From Acidimicrobiaceae bacterium (GTDB lineage Bacteria > Actinomycetota > Acidimicrobiia > Acidimicrobiales > RAAP-2), in the NCBI GenBank assembly GCA_003167415.1, contig PMTF01000026.1:86404-150403 (forward strand): a stretch of 64,000 bases of DNA. The letters run 5' to 3'. The position numbers and the translations under genes were made by a program. A model generated the notes under the pieces. That model was not told the origin of the DNA. It saw nothing but the letters and a program-made list of their open reading frames with translations, and ran no database searches. Positions 42,465 to 52,442 of the stretch are shown here, one piece after another; position 1 is the stretch's first letter; each line of letters opens with the position of its first letter.

Positions 42465-43271
42465 TCACTCGAATGTAGGTTCAACGTCGATATCTAGATG
42501 GATAACTTCGAGCTCTCGGTCTGCGTTCGCCCGAAACGAGAGCGCTGGCTCGTCTCTTCCGTTGCGAGTGTCCGATCCAAGGTCAATCGCAATTTGCAGT
42601 GCAGAGTGATCAATCAGTATTGGCTCCTCGTCCTCGCCGACGAAGAGCGCGAGTGTCGGCACGCCTTCGAAGTCACCAAAGAACATTCTCAGTGTTGCGC
42701 CAGAAAGTGGATCCTCTGTTTCGAGTGACATGCGTTCGGCGAAATCGATGTCATCAACGTCGCTGGTTAAGGGCGAAGATTTCGACTGAGGTAGGAAGGT
42801 CGGAGCGCTCGTGATCAACGCTGGCCCACCGGCGCTTTCGACATGGCCACGAGCTTCACCTAGTGCCCAATCGTGAACGAACTGGGCGACGAGCGCGAAG
42901 GCGCCCTCTATCTCCCAGCTAGTGATCGGATACTCGCTGAGAAAAACCCCCGCCGTGTCAGCGAACTCGAGGGTTTCCTCGGGGTCCTAGGCGCAGTCCG
43001 GGTCAATGATGTTAAGCGCCAATTCTATGAACTTCGTTTCCACGGGGACGTGCGCCCGAGAACCGGGCGGGGTCGAGCGCTCGTCTGTTCGCAACTGAGC
43101 AACGACTCGCCTCGTGGCCTCATCCACTAGTCCCGGATCATCCACCCAACGATCCATCTCATCATCCCAACAGAGCCCCTCGGGAAAACGAGCCGTCGAC
43201 GCATCGACGTCAAGAATTGACGTCCCGCTGTCCGTGTCGTAAGTAACGACCAGTGAGATTCGCTTCGTCAC
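42465..43271 (-). pseudogene. Element protein interrupted by in-frame UAG
   Basis: From GTG at 43271 (overlapping the ArdC stop as GTGA) a 95-codon frame runs to a TAG at 42987-42989. The frame then stays open in the same phase for another 174 codons, and the translation after the stop (ETLEFADTAGVFLSEYPITS and a later acidic domain, DPLSGATLRMFFGDFEGVPT) has the composition of a real protein, with no ATG/GTG before a TTG at 42818. The simplest reading is one ~268-residue gene broken by a nonsense mutation; two separate genes, or readthrough, are alternatives. Function unknown; proteins in this place accompany ArdC in conjugative elements. Confidence 0.5.
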
Positions 43272-44371
43272 GTTCCCCCTAAGATTCCGAGTTCGTGCCA
43301 CACCGGCGCGCTCTGCGCTGGTCCGTCGAACTCCCAGTCGTCGAGTGGCCGGAAGTTGCCGGCTGATTCGAGATTGCGCGAAAGGTCGATTGGCATGGCG
43401 CTGATCCGTCCGTCGGACGCGTCGCCAATCTGTTGAAGGCTTGCCGCTTCACCTCGATCGCCCGCCCAGCGCTCACCGGCGTCGAGCACGGCCGTGACGT
43501 CACGCCACTGCTCGATCGAGACGCCCGCACTCACTACGTTCACGGCCTCGACGACGGGTTCTTCTATCTCGAAGGTCTTCAGTACCGCCGCCGCCGCGCG
43601 CTGGATCCGTCCCGTGGACGCCTTGATGCCCCGGAGAGCCTGCTCCCCACCACCGGCCCAACCGACGACGTAGCCAAAGGAGTAGTCACTGGTGTCCATG
43701 GCCAGCGCGCGGCATATGACGTACGCGGTGGACTCTGCTTCAAGTTCCTTCAGCCCGCGCGACAAGTCCTTGTTTGTCGCCAGACCCGGATCGTGTAGGA
43801 GTGCGTGACCAATTTCGTGGGCCAGCGTCTTCGCCTGTTGCGCCTCGGAGTTATTGGTCGCTACCCGGATGAGGCCCTCGGAATGATTCGTGTCACCGTT
43901 CGCCCCGTTTTCGAGCGACGATGGTCGCTCCACGCGAAACCCGATGTCGTCGGCGAACCCGGTGAGCTTTTCGAACACGCCCGCGGGGGCGAGTCCGTCG
44001 AGCTTGCTCACGATATCGGGCAGGTCGGGCCCTTCGGTTTGAGTGACGTCGAATACCGGCATCAACTTGAAGCCGCGAATTTCGCTGATCTTCTCACTCT
44101 CGGGGACGTCGTCCTTTCGGTACTTCATCGGAGCGAAGATCCGCAATGCCGACTCCTTCGCTACTACCTGATGACCGAGGGCTTGCCAGGCTTTGTAACC
44201 CGCGACGCGCGTGGCGTCGGGCTTCTGGGTGAGGATCAACAGCACGTTGTTCGAGCTGTAGCGAGGGAAGCGACTCTGGACCTCGAGGTACTGGGTCCAG
44301 CGCTCGCTCGTGGTGAGCGCCGCGACGCCCTCGCCCAGTGCTTCGAGTAGTTCCGCGTAGTCGTGGTCCAT
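43268..44371 (-). CDS. ArdC-like antirestriction/ImmA-type metallopeptidase protein
   Basis: 367 residues from the ATG at 44371 (GGAG about 9 nt upstream; a GTG at 44392 is possible). The N-terminal ~110 residues, with ERWTQYLEVQSRFPRYSSNN and VLLILTQKPDATRVAGYKAW, are the ssDNA-binding domain of ArdC/TraC-type proteins. A zinc metallopeptidase motif, HEIGHALLH, follows near 185-193, with ELEAESTAYVICRAL as the third-ligand helix. ArdC-type proteins enter recipients with the DNA during conjugation and protect it from restriction. It is at the start of the transfer block, upstream of the interrupted gene. Confidence 0.85.
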   Translation of the reverse strand: MDHDYAELLEALGEGVAALTTSERWTQYLEVQSRFPRYSSNNVLLILTQKPDATRVAGYKAWQALGHQVVAKESALRIFAPMKYRKDDVPESEKISEIRGFKLMPVFDVTQTEGPDLPDIVSKLDGLAPAGVFEKLTGFADDIGFRVERPSSLENGANGDTNHSEGLIRVATNNSEAQQAKTLAHEIGHALLHDPGLATNKDLSRGLKELEAESTAYVICRALAMDTSDYSFGYVVGWAGGGEQALRGIKASTGRIQRAAAAVLKTFEIEEPVVEAVNVVSAGVSIEQWRDVTAVLDAGERWAGDRGEAASLQQIGDASDGRISAMPIDLSRNLESAGNFRPLDDWEFDGPAQSAPVWHELGILGGT

Positions 44372-44403
44372 GCCAGCATCTCCGTTACCCACTCGGTAGT
44401 GAG

Positions 44404-44904
44404 TTACTCCGAGTGACCTAACGCAACGGTCGCGGCGTGGCGGCGTCGTCGAGCAATATCTTCGTGAACGAACTCGTCGAAGGATTTTCTCTCAGCGTGT
44501 TCGGGTCCGTGAGCGCAACGCAGATCGGCGGTGAACTGTCGCAGCATTGCCGTGATGTCGCGAAACGCGCGATGCCAGTCCGTGCCCGAGGATGCCGGCG
44601 ACGACGTCGCGTAGGCGGCTCGTTCGTGATCCTTCAGCGCCTGCAGGGCAAGCACCAGCGACTGGTGTTCGTACCAACACGCCGGCACGACGTAACTATC
44701 TATTCCCCTGTAGCGTTCGCGCAACTCGTCAACCCATTCGCGCAGCCCGGACCACTCGCGCTGCGCCGGAATGGCCGCGAGACTCGGCCAATGAATCGGC
44801 GGCTCGATCTTCTCCTCGTCGCTGGTCGCCTTCGGACGAACGTCGAATGCACGAGGTAGAACCGGGCGCGTTGGAGTCTCTGAGCTCACGCCCGGACTTC
44901 CCAT
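44404..44904 (-). CDS. DUF4913-like element protein
   Basis: 166 residues. The middle part (REWSGLREWVDELRERYRGI, ACWYEHQSLVLALQALKDHE and a C-terminal FTADLRC) follows the WxxxW/H-x-E/Q...W/RL pattern of DUF4913 proteins, which are encoded next to the coupling protein in actinobacterial integrative elements. Its start overlaps the end of the coupling-protein gene by 19 nt. Function unknown. Confidence 0.6.
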   Translation of the reverse strand: MGSPGVSSETPTRPVLPRAFDVRPKATSDEEKIEPPIHWPSLAAIPAQREWSGLREWVDELRERYRGIDSYVVPACWYEHQSLVLALQALKDHERAAYATSSPASSGTDWHRAFRDITAMLRQFTADLRCAHGPEHAERKSFDEFVHEDIARRRRHAATVALGHSE

Positions 44905-46649
44905 CGAGGAAGAGCGCCGAGGCGCAGTAACTCTTCGACGTTCGTTCGCGTGAGAGCGAGTTCGCGAGCGTCAGCGCGCTGCGTCCAGGGTTTCAGGGTC
45001 AGCATGATCGGTTTGGCCGCGCGCAACATTAAAAGGCCGTGACCCACCTTGATGAGCCGCACGCTGCTCGGATCCAGGATCGCTCGTTGGCGCGTGGACT
45101 CGGAGATACTCCGTCCACCGCCAGCTTGCTGAGTAGTCGTGACTTCGCGATGTTCTCGATCACCGAGGAGCTGGGCCAGATCGCGCAGGTCGCTCGCGTT
45201 ACTCGAGCCTCCGAGAATCACCTTCGAAGTGGCCGAGTCCCAGATGGCCTGGGCCTGTTCACTCCCCCAACGATCGCGCGCTTGCGCCAGGGACTGCAGG
45301 ACCGCGACCGTCGTGATGCCCGTACCCCCGCCCTCACTCATTAAAGAACCCAGCGAGGGCAGCGGGTAGTTCGCCGCTTCGTCCAGAATCAGCGCCACCG
45401 GCGGATCGAGGCGAGCGCCGGGCGACGCTGCGGCGAGTTGACGCGCCGTCTCCACCACGTCCTCGATCAAGGCCGAGACGATGTTCGAAGTGGCGAACGC
45501 ACCGGAGCTCGTGCCGAGGAGGAAGAGCGCGCCGTTCTCTTTGAGAAACTGCGCGGGCTGAAACTCAGCGCCGGGTAACGGGGTGAGCTGCTCTATAACG
45601 TCCGGACTCGCGAAGGGCGCGAAGACCGAACTGACGACCGACCAAATGTTCGCGCGCTGGCGAGGTTCGAGTCCGACGACGGCACCGAGGGCTCGCGACC
45701 AGAGTGGCGTGGCGATCGCAGAGGCGCTTAGTATCTCGACGGCCTCCTTCGCCTCGTCCGGTGACAGGCTCCACCGATAGAGATCACTCACGCTGCGCCG
45801 ATCGACCGCCGCCGCTTGCAACAGACAGCGCACGACCACTTCGGTCTGTTGCTGCCAGAAGTTGCCTCCCTCGACGCGGCCCGCCGCGCCCGCGCACAGC
45901 GCCCCGGCCCGCAGCATCGCCGTTTGTGGGAGCTCGCATCCCCTGATGGGTGACCAGCGCAGCTCCCCGGCGACGCCCTTCGCGAGCCCTTGGGGGTCGA
46001 AGACGCCCACGGGGCCGCGCCCCATCCTTGCGCTCATCGTCGCGGCCAAGTTGTCCGGTCGGGTGCTCGTCGTGATGACGGCGCCCGGCGCATCAAGGAT
46101 GAAAGGGATCACCAGGTTGTACCCCTTGCCGCTACGCGGTGGTCCGAGAATGACCATCGAGTCCTCGACACTGGCGTAACAGTCCACTCCACGACTCGAC
46201 CCGAGAAAGAGTCCGAGATCGTTCGATGTCGGCATCGCAACTGACGGCCGCAGGATTGAGCCCCGTTGTAGAAGATGCTTCGCCCCGGCGGCGACAATGA
46301 CGTCGTGTCGATCAGCAAGACCGGGAATACGAGTCGGATCATCGGCCTTCCTGCGCATGTCACGTCGCACGATGCGCGTCACGAAGAAGGCGACGATAAC
46401 GGTAACGGCGAAGACCACTGACGTCGCCGACCAGTAGAGCCACGCGGGACCGACCGGCGTGCGCCACGCGAACGACGGGTCACTCGTGTGCCCAAAGGCC
46501 GAGAGCGCACCTGCGACATGGTTCGTCGAGAATCCGTGGCCCGAGAGCAACGCGCTCAGCAGCCCTCCCGCGGCCAACGTGAAGAAAATTCCGAAAGCTC
46601 CGGCGATGACAAATAACCACACGTTGTCGTCGTGGCGTCGCGGTCCCAC
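44886..46649 (-). CDS. Type IV coupling protein (TraG/VirD4-like)
   Basis: 587 residues with two N-terminal membrane helices (~12-34 and ~70-92). Walker A GPPRSGKG (169-176), Walker B VALILDEAANYPLP, and the C-terminal TraM-recognition-like region (QAIWDSATSKVILGGSSNAS) identify a VirD4/TraG-type ATPase that brings the relaxosome to the transfer channel. The GTG start shares a base with the VirB4 stop (TAGTG). It is intact, but no relaxase is visible in the window. Confidence 0.88.
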   Translation of the reverse strand: MGPRRHDDNVWLFVIAGAFGIFFTLAAGGLLSALLSGHGFSTNHVAGALSAFGHTSDPSFAWRTPVGPAWLYWSATSVVFAVTVIVAFFVTRIVRRDMRRKADDPTRIPGLADRHDVIVAAGAKHLLQRGSILRPSVAMPTSNDLGLFLGSSRGVDCYASVEDSMVILGPPRSGKGYNLVIPFILDAPGAVITTSTRPDNLAATMSARMGRGPVGVFDPQGLAKGVAGELRWSPIRGCELPQTAMLRAGALCAGAAGRVEGGNFWQQQTEVVVRCLLQAAAVDRRSVSDLYRWSLSPDEAKEAVEILSASAIATPLWSRALGAVVGLEPRQRANIWSVVSSVFAPFASPDVIEQLTPLPGAEFQPAQFLKENGALFLLGTSSGAFATSNIVSALIEDVVETARQLAAASPGARLDPPVALILDEAANYPLPSLGSLMSEGGGTGITTVAVLQSLAQARDRWGSEQAQAIWDSATSKVILGGSSNASDLRDLAQLLGDREHREVTTTQQAGGGRSISESTRQRAILDPSSVRLIKVGHGLLMLRAAKPIMLTLKPWTQRADARELALTRTNVEELLRLGALPRWEVRA

Positions 46650-48346
46650 TATGTCTCCACCATCCGTTGATTTGTGTCGAAGAGCGCCAACTCCCCCGGC
46701 GTGCAGATATGGCGAACGACGAAGGACCGCTCGCCCACGCGCCAGAGACCTTCGCCTCGCGCCAGACTCGCGAGCTGGTCGATCTCGGTCGAGGACAAAC
46801 CCAGCGCCGCGCCGGTCTTCGCGTCTTCGCCCGACTCTTGGGCGTAGATGATCTTGGTGGAGCAGTCCGCCAACAGGCCCAAGGCGAGATTGCGCGCTTC
46901 AGAGTCTCTTTCACCCACGGCGTCGAGATCGCTCAGACGATGGATCACCATCAGGTTGGCAATCCCAAGGGCACGACTGAGCTTCCACTGGCTCTGCATG
47001 CGCGCGAGCAGCGCCGGTTGCTTCAGCACGCGCCACGCTTCGTCGTAGATCACCCAGCGCTGCCCGCCGGCGGGGTCTTGTAGTGCGGCCTCCATCCACG
47101 AACTCGCGCACGTCATCACAAGTCCGATCTTGGCGTCCGAACCTTGTATACGACTGAGGTCGAGGCTCACCATCGGGAGACTCGCGTCAAAGTGCACAGT
47201 GGAGGGTCCGTCAAACAGTCCTCCAAGGTCTCCACCGACCAGGCGATTGAGAGCGTGCGCAACGTCGCGACCGTCGTCCAGCAACTGTGCGCGATTTGAA
47301 CCGATCACGTCGCCCGGTGGATCGAACATCGCTGATACGACCTGCGGCAACGTCGCCACGGAATTCGTTGCCACCGCCTCGTCGAGCGCCGCGTAGAGCG
47401 CCGTGGACTCCACCGGTCCCATCAAACGACCGAGCGCCGCCTCGGTGATTGATCGCAACAGCTCGCGGCGACGCTGTCGCACCATCTGCGCCCACGCCGC
47501 GTCCGACAGCGCGACCTGATCGCCGTCGGGATTCGTCAGGTACGCAGGACGCGGACCTTCGTCGAGGGGATTGAGGCGCGCGGCGACGCCGTCGCCCAGG
47601 GCAATGGCCTGACCGCCGACACTGCGACTGACGGCCGTCCATTCCCCCTTGGGGTCACCGGGCACGTAACACTTTCGTCCGAAGGCGATCGAGCGTGTCG
47701 CGATCGACTTGGCGAGCGTGCTCTTGCCACGACCCACGACGCCCGCGAGCAGACAGTTCGGATTTGTGAGTACACCCAGTCGGTAGAGCACCCAAGGGTC
47801 GTAGACGAAGCCTGCGCCACTCCACGCGTCTTGACCGATCAGGATGCCTTCACTCCCGAGACCGCTCTCGGCGAGAAAGGGGTACGCGCCAGCCAAGACC
47901 TCGCTCGTCGCTCGGTGTGGTTCAACCTTCAACTTTCGATACGTGCGCAGCGCCCGTTCCCCGAGTTCGCCGTTTCTCGGCAGATACGCAGCTGCTTTAG
48001 CCTCGAGTTGAAGTTGACGTTTGGCCTCCCTCAATTGCTCGCGCGCTGCTACGCGATCCGCCTCGGAAATCCGCGCCGCCGCGCGCGCCATCCCTCGTCG
48101 AACCCGTCGCGGCGTGTTCAAAGCGCTGTACAACGTGCCGCCGAGAGAATTCCCTCCGTCCAGGATCGCCGCAGTGGGCTCAATTTCCCCCCTGCGGGGC
48201 GTAGGTACTCCGAAGCCACCAGGGTTTTCGCGCGAGACCGCCAACGGCGTCACGGAATTTCGCGTTCGTGCGTTGACGAATGGCGGGTACGGCGGGAGTT
48301 GAATCCTCGCCGGCGCGGCGAGGGGTCGATCTTCTTGGCTCGTCAT
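46649..48346 (-). CDS. VirB4/TraC-like conjugation ATPase
   Basis: 565 residues from the ATG at 48346, which overlaps the stop of the small membrane-protein gene as ATGA. Walker A is LLAGVVGRGKST (~200); Walker B is QRWVIYDEAWRVLKQP; and the later motifs SRALGIANLMVIHRLSDLDA and KIIYAQESGEDA match the VirB4 family. It energises assembly and transfer through the type IV channel. In actinobacterial systems the N-terminal half is often split off as the SCO6880/PrgI-like protein, which is present three genes upstream. Confidence 0.87.
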   Translation of the reverse strand: MTSQEDRPLAAPARIQLPPYPPFVNARTRNSVTPLAVSRENPGGFGVPTPRRGEIEPTAAILDGGNSLGGTLYSALNTPRRVRRGMARAAARISEADRVAAREQLREAKRQLQLEAKAAAYLPRNGELGERALRTYRKLKVEPHRATSEVLAGAYPFLAESGLGSEGILIGQDAWSGAGFVYDPWVLYRLGVLTNPNCLLAGVVGRGKSTLAKSIATRSIAFGRKCYVPGDPKGEWTAVSRSVGGQAIALGDGVAARLNPLDEGPRPAYLTNPDGDQVALSDAAWAQMVRQRRRELLRSITEAALGRLMGPVESTALYAALDEAVATNSVATLPQVVSAMFDPPGDVIGSNRAQLLDDGRDVAHALNRLVGGDLGGLFDGPSTVHFDASLPMVSLDLSRIQGSDAKIGLVMTCASSWMEAALQDPAGGQRWVIYDEAWRVLKQPALLARMQSQWKLSRALGIANLMVIHRLSDLDAVGERDSEARNLALGLLADCSTKIIYAQESGEDAKTGAALGLSSTEIDQLASLARGEGLWRVGERSFVVRHICTPGELALFDTNQRMVET

Positions 48347-48603
48347 GCGCCGCCCCAACTCGTCGCCGTAGTGACCGTCGCGCTTAGCTCGGCAACCGTC
48401 ATCGGCAGTGACGTGAAGATGCTGCGCACGATTCCCGGATGAAACAACGCCACCATCAAGACCAGATCAACGATGCCCACGGCCACCACTTCCACCGCGG
48501 TTTTGCGCATCGGTCTGGTCGACGATTGCGTTGACGCCGGGTGACGGACCCGTGGGGCTCGACGTTGCGGCGCAACCCGTCGAACCGGCAAATCGGGAAT
48601 CAC
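48343..48603 (-). CDS. Small membrane protein of the transfer operon
   Basis: 86 residues. The GTG start overlaps the ParA-like stop (GTGA) and the TGA overlaps the VirB4 ATG. A basic N-terminus precedes one hydrophobic segment (VEVVAVGIVDLVLMVALFHP) and a short tail. Its place beside VirB4 is that of VirB3-like or accessory channel subunits. No sequence family recognised. Confidence 0.6.
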   Translation of the reverse strand: MIPDLPVRRVAPQRRAPRVRHPASTQSSTRPMRKTAVEVVAVGIVDLVLMVALFHPGIVRSIFTSLPMTVAELSATVTTATSWGGA

Positions 48604-49475
48604 TCGTTCACCTGCGTCAGTGGGAATCTCGCGGCGATCAACGTTGCGGCACGCAGATACGCAACTGCCGTGTCGAGTTGTAGCTCTGCGAGCACGATCC
48701 GATGGCCCAGGCCGAGGTGATCGTCGTGGTCGACCATGACGACGCCGCCACACACGACGCGAAGCCACTCGGTCATTGCCGTGAGATTGACGTCGCGACG
48801 AACGGTGGCGCCGCTACTTTGACGACCGGGTGCGACGACGACCACGGACCCCGCGACCAGCGGGGCGAACCTACCGTCGGCCACGGCGGACCAGTCGTCA
48901 GGGTCGGGCCGATAACTGAGCGGCTGACCGGCGAGCGCGCTCACCATCTCAATGGTCAGCTCCAGCGCGTCGTAGGCGAACTCTGTCGCGAGGACCAGCG
49001 TGCTCGCGCTTTCGAGCGCCGCGACGGCGACCGGACCGTTGGCCTTAGCGCCCACGTCGGAGACGACGATGTCACCGGCGTGTCGTAGCAGCGCGATGCC
49101 GGCGGCATACTCGGCTGGTGTTAGACAGTCCTGATCCGAGGGACTGCTCAGACTTCGCAGCACCCGCAGACCGTTCACCACGTCGACGTAGGGCGCGAGC
49201 GCGGACCACTCGGGAAGCACGTCACCATCAAGAGCTCGGGCGCAGAGTTCTCCAAATGGTCGCGTCGAAGGTTCCTCTGACGACACCACGCGACGACGCA
49301 ACGTCCCGAGTTGTGTGGTCGCGTCAAGCACGCTCACGATCTCCCCACGAAGTTCGGCGAAACAGAGGGCGAGCATCGCCGCCGCCGTGGTCTTACCCGT
49401 GCCCCCTTTCGGGCCGGCCACGACGACGTGATGGGACCCCGGCACTCGCGCGAGGCGCGGCTTCGATATCGCCAT
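48600..49475 (-). CDS. ParA/MinD-like ATPase
   Basis: 291 residues from the ATG at 49475 (SD-like AAGGAT upstream; a TTG nearer the previous gene is an alternative). The deviant Walker A VVVAGPKGGTGKTT is near residues 16-29, with a SVLDATTQLG switch and GDIVVSDVGAKANG as the Walker B-type region. Elements often encode such a protein to place the channel or the element at the pole or membrane; CpaE/TadZ-like roles are possible. No parB is present. Confidence 0.75.
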   Translation of the reverse strand: MAISKPRLARVPGSHHVVVAGPKGGTGKTTAAAMLALCFAELRGEIVSVLDATTQLGTLRRRVVSSEEPSTRPFGELCARALDGDVLPEWSALAPYVDVVNGLRVLRSLSSPSDQDCLTPAEYAAGIALLRHAGDIVVSDVGAKANGPVAVAALESASTLVLATEFAYDALELTIEMVSALAGQPLSYRPDPDDWSAVADGRFAPLVAGSVVVVAPGRQSSGATVRRDVNLTAMTEWLRVVCGGVVMVDHDDHLGLGHRIVLAELQLDTAVAYLRAATLIAARFPLTQVNE

Positions 49476-49545
49476 CTCGAGATCCTTGATTTCGTTGTGC
49501 GGCGTGGGGCTGTCTCTACGACGTGACAATTGAATGAACCTCTCT

Positions 49546-50988
49546 TTAGAAGACGCTGCGCCCGAGCGGCAGCGCCGCGACGACGAAGCTCTGCGACTGG
49601 CGCCCGTAGAGCACACGGGTTTCGCAGCCCGACTGACCGGCGCCGCGTTCAATCAGCGCGACGGCCTGGGTCAATCCCTCTTCGCTGCTCGAGGTGACCG
49701 TGACGAAACCACTGAACTCAACGTCGGCGTGGCCACCGATGAGGGCCTGCTCGCGTTGCAGCAAATCCTGGTACTCCTGGACGTCGGAGAGGTCTTGAAT
49801 CTGGCCCACCTTGGCCTTATGACCGGCGTCGGTAATCGCTTCGGTTTTCTCCTTTCGCAGGGCCCGCAGCGCTTCGGCCGTGCCAATCGGCCGCGCTACC
49901 AGTGACAGAGATTTGCGAATATCGGGCGCGAAGACGAGCGCGTGCAGGAAATGCGCTGCGACCTCGATTCGCGGCCACTCGCTGATCCAGAGCACACTCG
50001 AGTACCCCGAATCGTGACGGAGATACGACCAGTGCTCCGAGACGGCGACCGGTCCGGCCGAACGGAGTCTCGCCCCGGGACGCTCAACTCCCAGCTCGCT
50101 CGCGGGATCATAGGCCTCGCGGATGAGCGTCGCGATCTCGGCTTCACCAAGCCAGGCGTCCACGCGTAGGCCGGCCGCGCGAAGCCCCTGTTCGAGGACG
50201 GTCATGTCAACGCGCAGCACGTGGGCGGCGCCCTTCACTCCACGCCCGGCCGCGCGAATGGCCGACGCGGCTTTCTTCATGTCGAGAGTGAGCGTGAGTG
50301 TCGTGCGATGCGTCGACGAACCAAATGACGATTGGGTGAGCAGGGCCCGGTACTGCTCGTTGGACCAGTCGGCCGCGTGCGTGGCGTGCTCCTCGAACCA
50401 CTGGGCGACCTTCGTGCCGGGGTCGGGAATTGTCGACTCGAGGATCTGCAACACCGCGCACGTCCCCGTTTGGGCGAGGGATGCGAGCACACGCCCCCAC
50501 GCCGACACGCGTTGTACTTGATCGCTCGGCGCGAGTAACACGTAGGCCGAGTGCGACACCGCAAGAATCGCCGAGAGCGTTTGACGATGGGGGTCGTGCA
50601 CCAAACACGTTCTGGTGCCGGGATCGTTGAAGAAGCGCAGTGGTGCCGCGTCACCCGGTAGGGCCATCGTCCCCGCCGGACGTGGCGACGTCACGCGCAT
50701 CCGGTACTCGGTCTGCTTCGCCGATACGCGGGTCGTCCAGTGCAGTAGAAAGGGCAACCATTCGACGACCGGCTCACCCTTGCGCGTCACGAAGGCACTG
50801 GCTACGAACAACATCCAGAGCGGACCCGTGACGAGGAGACCGAACCCGCCGCCGACAAGGAGGCCGAGCAGCATCGTCACGAACGAAAGGCCAATGGCGC
50901 CACAGCGCAGGGCCGAAAAGCCGAGCATTACTCCGCGCGTGGGACGTCGGGCGAATCGCACCGTCGAGGGACCTGTGGTCGTCGTCAC
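49546..50988 (-). CDS. SCO6880-family conjugation protein (PrgI/VirB4 N-terminal-like)
   Basis: 480 residues with two N-terminal membrane segments (ALRCGAIGLSFVTMLLGLLV, LLVTGPLWMLFVASAFV). The following region (VEWLPFLLHWTTRVSAKQTE; YRMRVTSPRP) and the rest match the SCO6880 family, a PrgI-like plus degenerate VirB4-like protein in actinobacterial type IV systems. No Walker A is seen. It lies 3 nt downstream of the VirB6-like gene. Confidence 0.75.
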   Translation of the reverse strand: MTTTTGPSTVRFARRPTRGVMLGFSALRCGAIGLSFVTMLLGLLVGGGFGLLVTGPLWMLFVASAFVTRKGEPVVEWLPFLLHWTTRVSAKQTEYRMRVTSPRPAGTMALPGDAAPLRFFNDPGTRTCLVHDPHRQTLSAILAVSHSAYVLLAPSDQVQRVSAWGRVLASLAQTGTCAVLQILESTIPDPGTKVAQWFEEHATHAADWSNEQYRALLTQSSFGSSTHRTTLTLTLDMKKAASAIRAAGRGVKGAAHVLRVDMTVLEQGLRAAGLRVDAWLGEAEIATLIREAYDPASELGVERPGARLRSAGPVAVSEHWSYLRHDSGYSSVLWISEWPRIEVAAHFLHALVFAPDIRKSLSLVARPIGTAEALRALRKEKTEAITDAGHKAKVGQIQDLSDVQEYQDLLQREQALIGGHADVEFSGFVTVTSSSEEGLTQAVALIERGAGQSGCETRVLYGRQSQSFVVAALPLGRSVF

Positions 50989-50990
50989 GA

Positions 50991-52442
50991 CTAATCCCTT
51001 GGCGGCTCGGGCGGCGCGACGGGGAACTGCGGCGGCGGTAGAGATGGTGGATCTACCGCCGCAGGGGGTGGCTCAGGCGGCGTCGCCTGACTAAATGACG
51101 CAGGAGAAACGGGAGCGTCGAAACTGCGACTCTTCGGACTGGGGGTTGGAGGAGTAATTGAGCTACCAGATGAACTCGGTGTCGGGTCTTGCCCGGTGCG
51201 AGATGGACCAGCAGCGCGCGGGACGACAGGTGATCCACTCGCGCCACTACCAGTTGTCTCACCGACCGTCGCACCCGATGCGACTCCATTTTTTACCGCG
51301 CCCGAGGCGACTCTTCGCGCTCCGTCGCCGGCCTTCGCCGCGCCAGCAACGACGCCACCGCCGACAACGCCGGCCGCACCTGCGCCGGACGACCCGGCTT
51401 TCGCGGACGTCGCAACGTCACCGCCAATCGGACCTAGTCCGGAACCGGGCGGCGGTGCTACCGAACCCGAACGGTGTCCCCCGAGCATCATCGCCGAGTA
51501 CTTCATTTGCGCGGCTTTCTGGGGAGCGCCCACAATGGTGGACGCACCCCCACTGGCGTGCGACGCCGACTGGGCCATTGTCGCGACGTGGTCGCCGGTG
51601 AAGTGCACGAGGCGTAGCGCCATCCACGGCGAAAAACCGGCGACAAGCAAGATCAGGAGTCCGGTGATCTCTCCGGTGATCGAAGTGAGTGCCGATCCCC
51701 CGGTCGCTGAACCCATACCGCCGAGCACCCCGAGTCCGATCACGAAAATGATGATCAGGATCAGTTTGGAAAAGACCAGCGCCAACATGGCTTCGAGCCA
51801 CTTGCGTACCCAGCCTCGCGAAAGATCAGCCACGCCCCCGGCGAAGGCGATCGGCGCGAAGACCGCGGTAATGATGATGAGCATTTTTCGAATGACGAGT
51901 GAAAACCATACGATGGCGACCGCGACGATCGCGAACAAGGACAAGATCAGAACGGTGGCCGGGCTGGCGAAGGTGACCGTGAACATGGCGCCGCCGATGA
52001 TCTTCGTGCCGAGCGTTGCGATGGTACCGCCCGTCGCGACCTTCACGATGCCGACGCAGAGTCGATCCACGCCGAGGAGTAACACGTTAAGACTCGCCAG
52101 TGTGATTGCACATCCGATCGTCGCAATGACAAGCCCCCGGAGAGCACGACCGACGCCGCCCGCGTCACGGCGCAGCGCGGAGACCGCCATCTGAATGACG
52201 AACAGCCCGAGACAGAGCACCACGGCGATCGACACCACGATGCCGAGATCCAACTCGAAGTTGGCGCCGCCGAGAGAGACCGTCGTCGACGAGGACAGCT
52301 GTTGCCAAAGCCAATTGATCGCGGAGTCGGCCGTATTGCCAAAGGCTGACGCGACGCCACTGAAGACTGACGACGCGACACTGCTGCCCACGTGCCCGAT
52401 GATGTCAACGACGTCGCAGATGGGGTTGATCTTGGTGCACAC
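50991..52442 (-). CDS. VirB6/TrbL-like polytopic membrane protein with Pro/Gly-rich tail
   Basis: 483 residues. About six membrane segments lie between residues ~65 and ~280 (ELDLGIVVSIAVVLCLGLFV; LRGLVIATIGCAITLASLNV; FASPATVLILSLFAIVAVAI; LIIIFVIGLGVLGGMG, among others). The last ~170 residues are Gly/Ala/Pro-rich and probably extracellular or flexible. Topology, length and place between TcpC-like and SCO6880-like genes indicate the inner-membrane channel component. The GTG start follows the upstream stop directly. Confidence 0.78.
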   Translation of the reverse strand: MCTKINPICDVVDIIGHVGSSVASSVFSGVASAFGNTADSAINWLWQQLSSSTTVSLGGANFELDLGIVVSIAVVLCLGLFVIQMAVSALRRDAGGVGRALRGLVIATIGCAITLASLNVLLLGVDRLCVGIVKVATGGTIATLGTKIIGGAMFTVTFASPATVLILSLFAIVAVAIVWFSLVIRKMLIIITAVFAPIAFAGGVADLSRGWVRKWLEAMLALVFSKLILIIIFVIGLGVLGGMGSATGGSALTSITGEITGLLILLVAGFSPWMALRLVHFTGDHVATMAQSASHASGGASTIVGAPQKAAQMKYSAMMLGGHRSGSVAPPPGSGLGPIGGDVATSAKAGSSGAGAAGVVGGGVVAGAAKAGDGARRVASGAVKNGVASGATVGETTGSGASGSPVVPRAAGPSRTGQDPTPSSSGSSITPPTPSPKSRSFDAPVSPASFSQATPPEPPPAAVDPPSLPPPQFPVAPPEPPRD

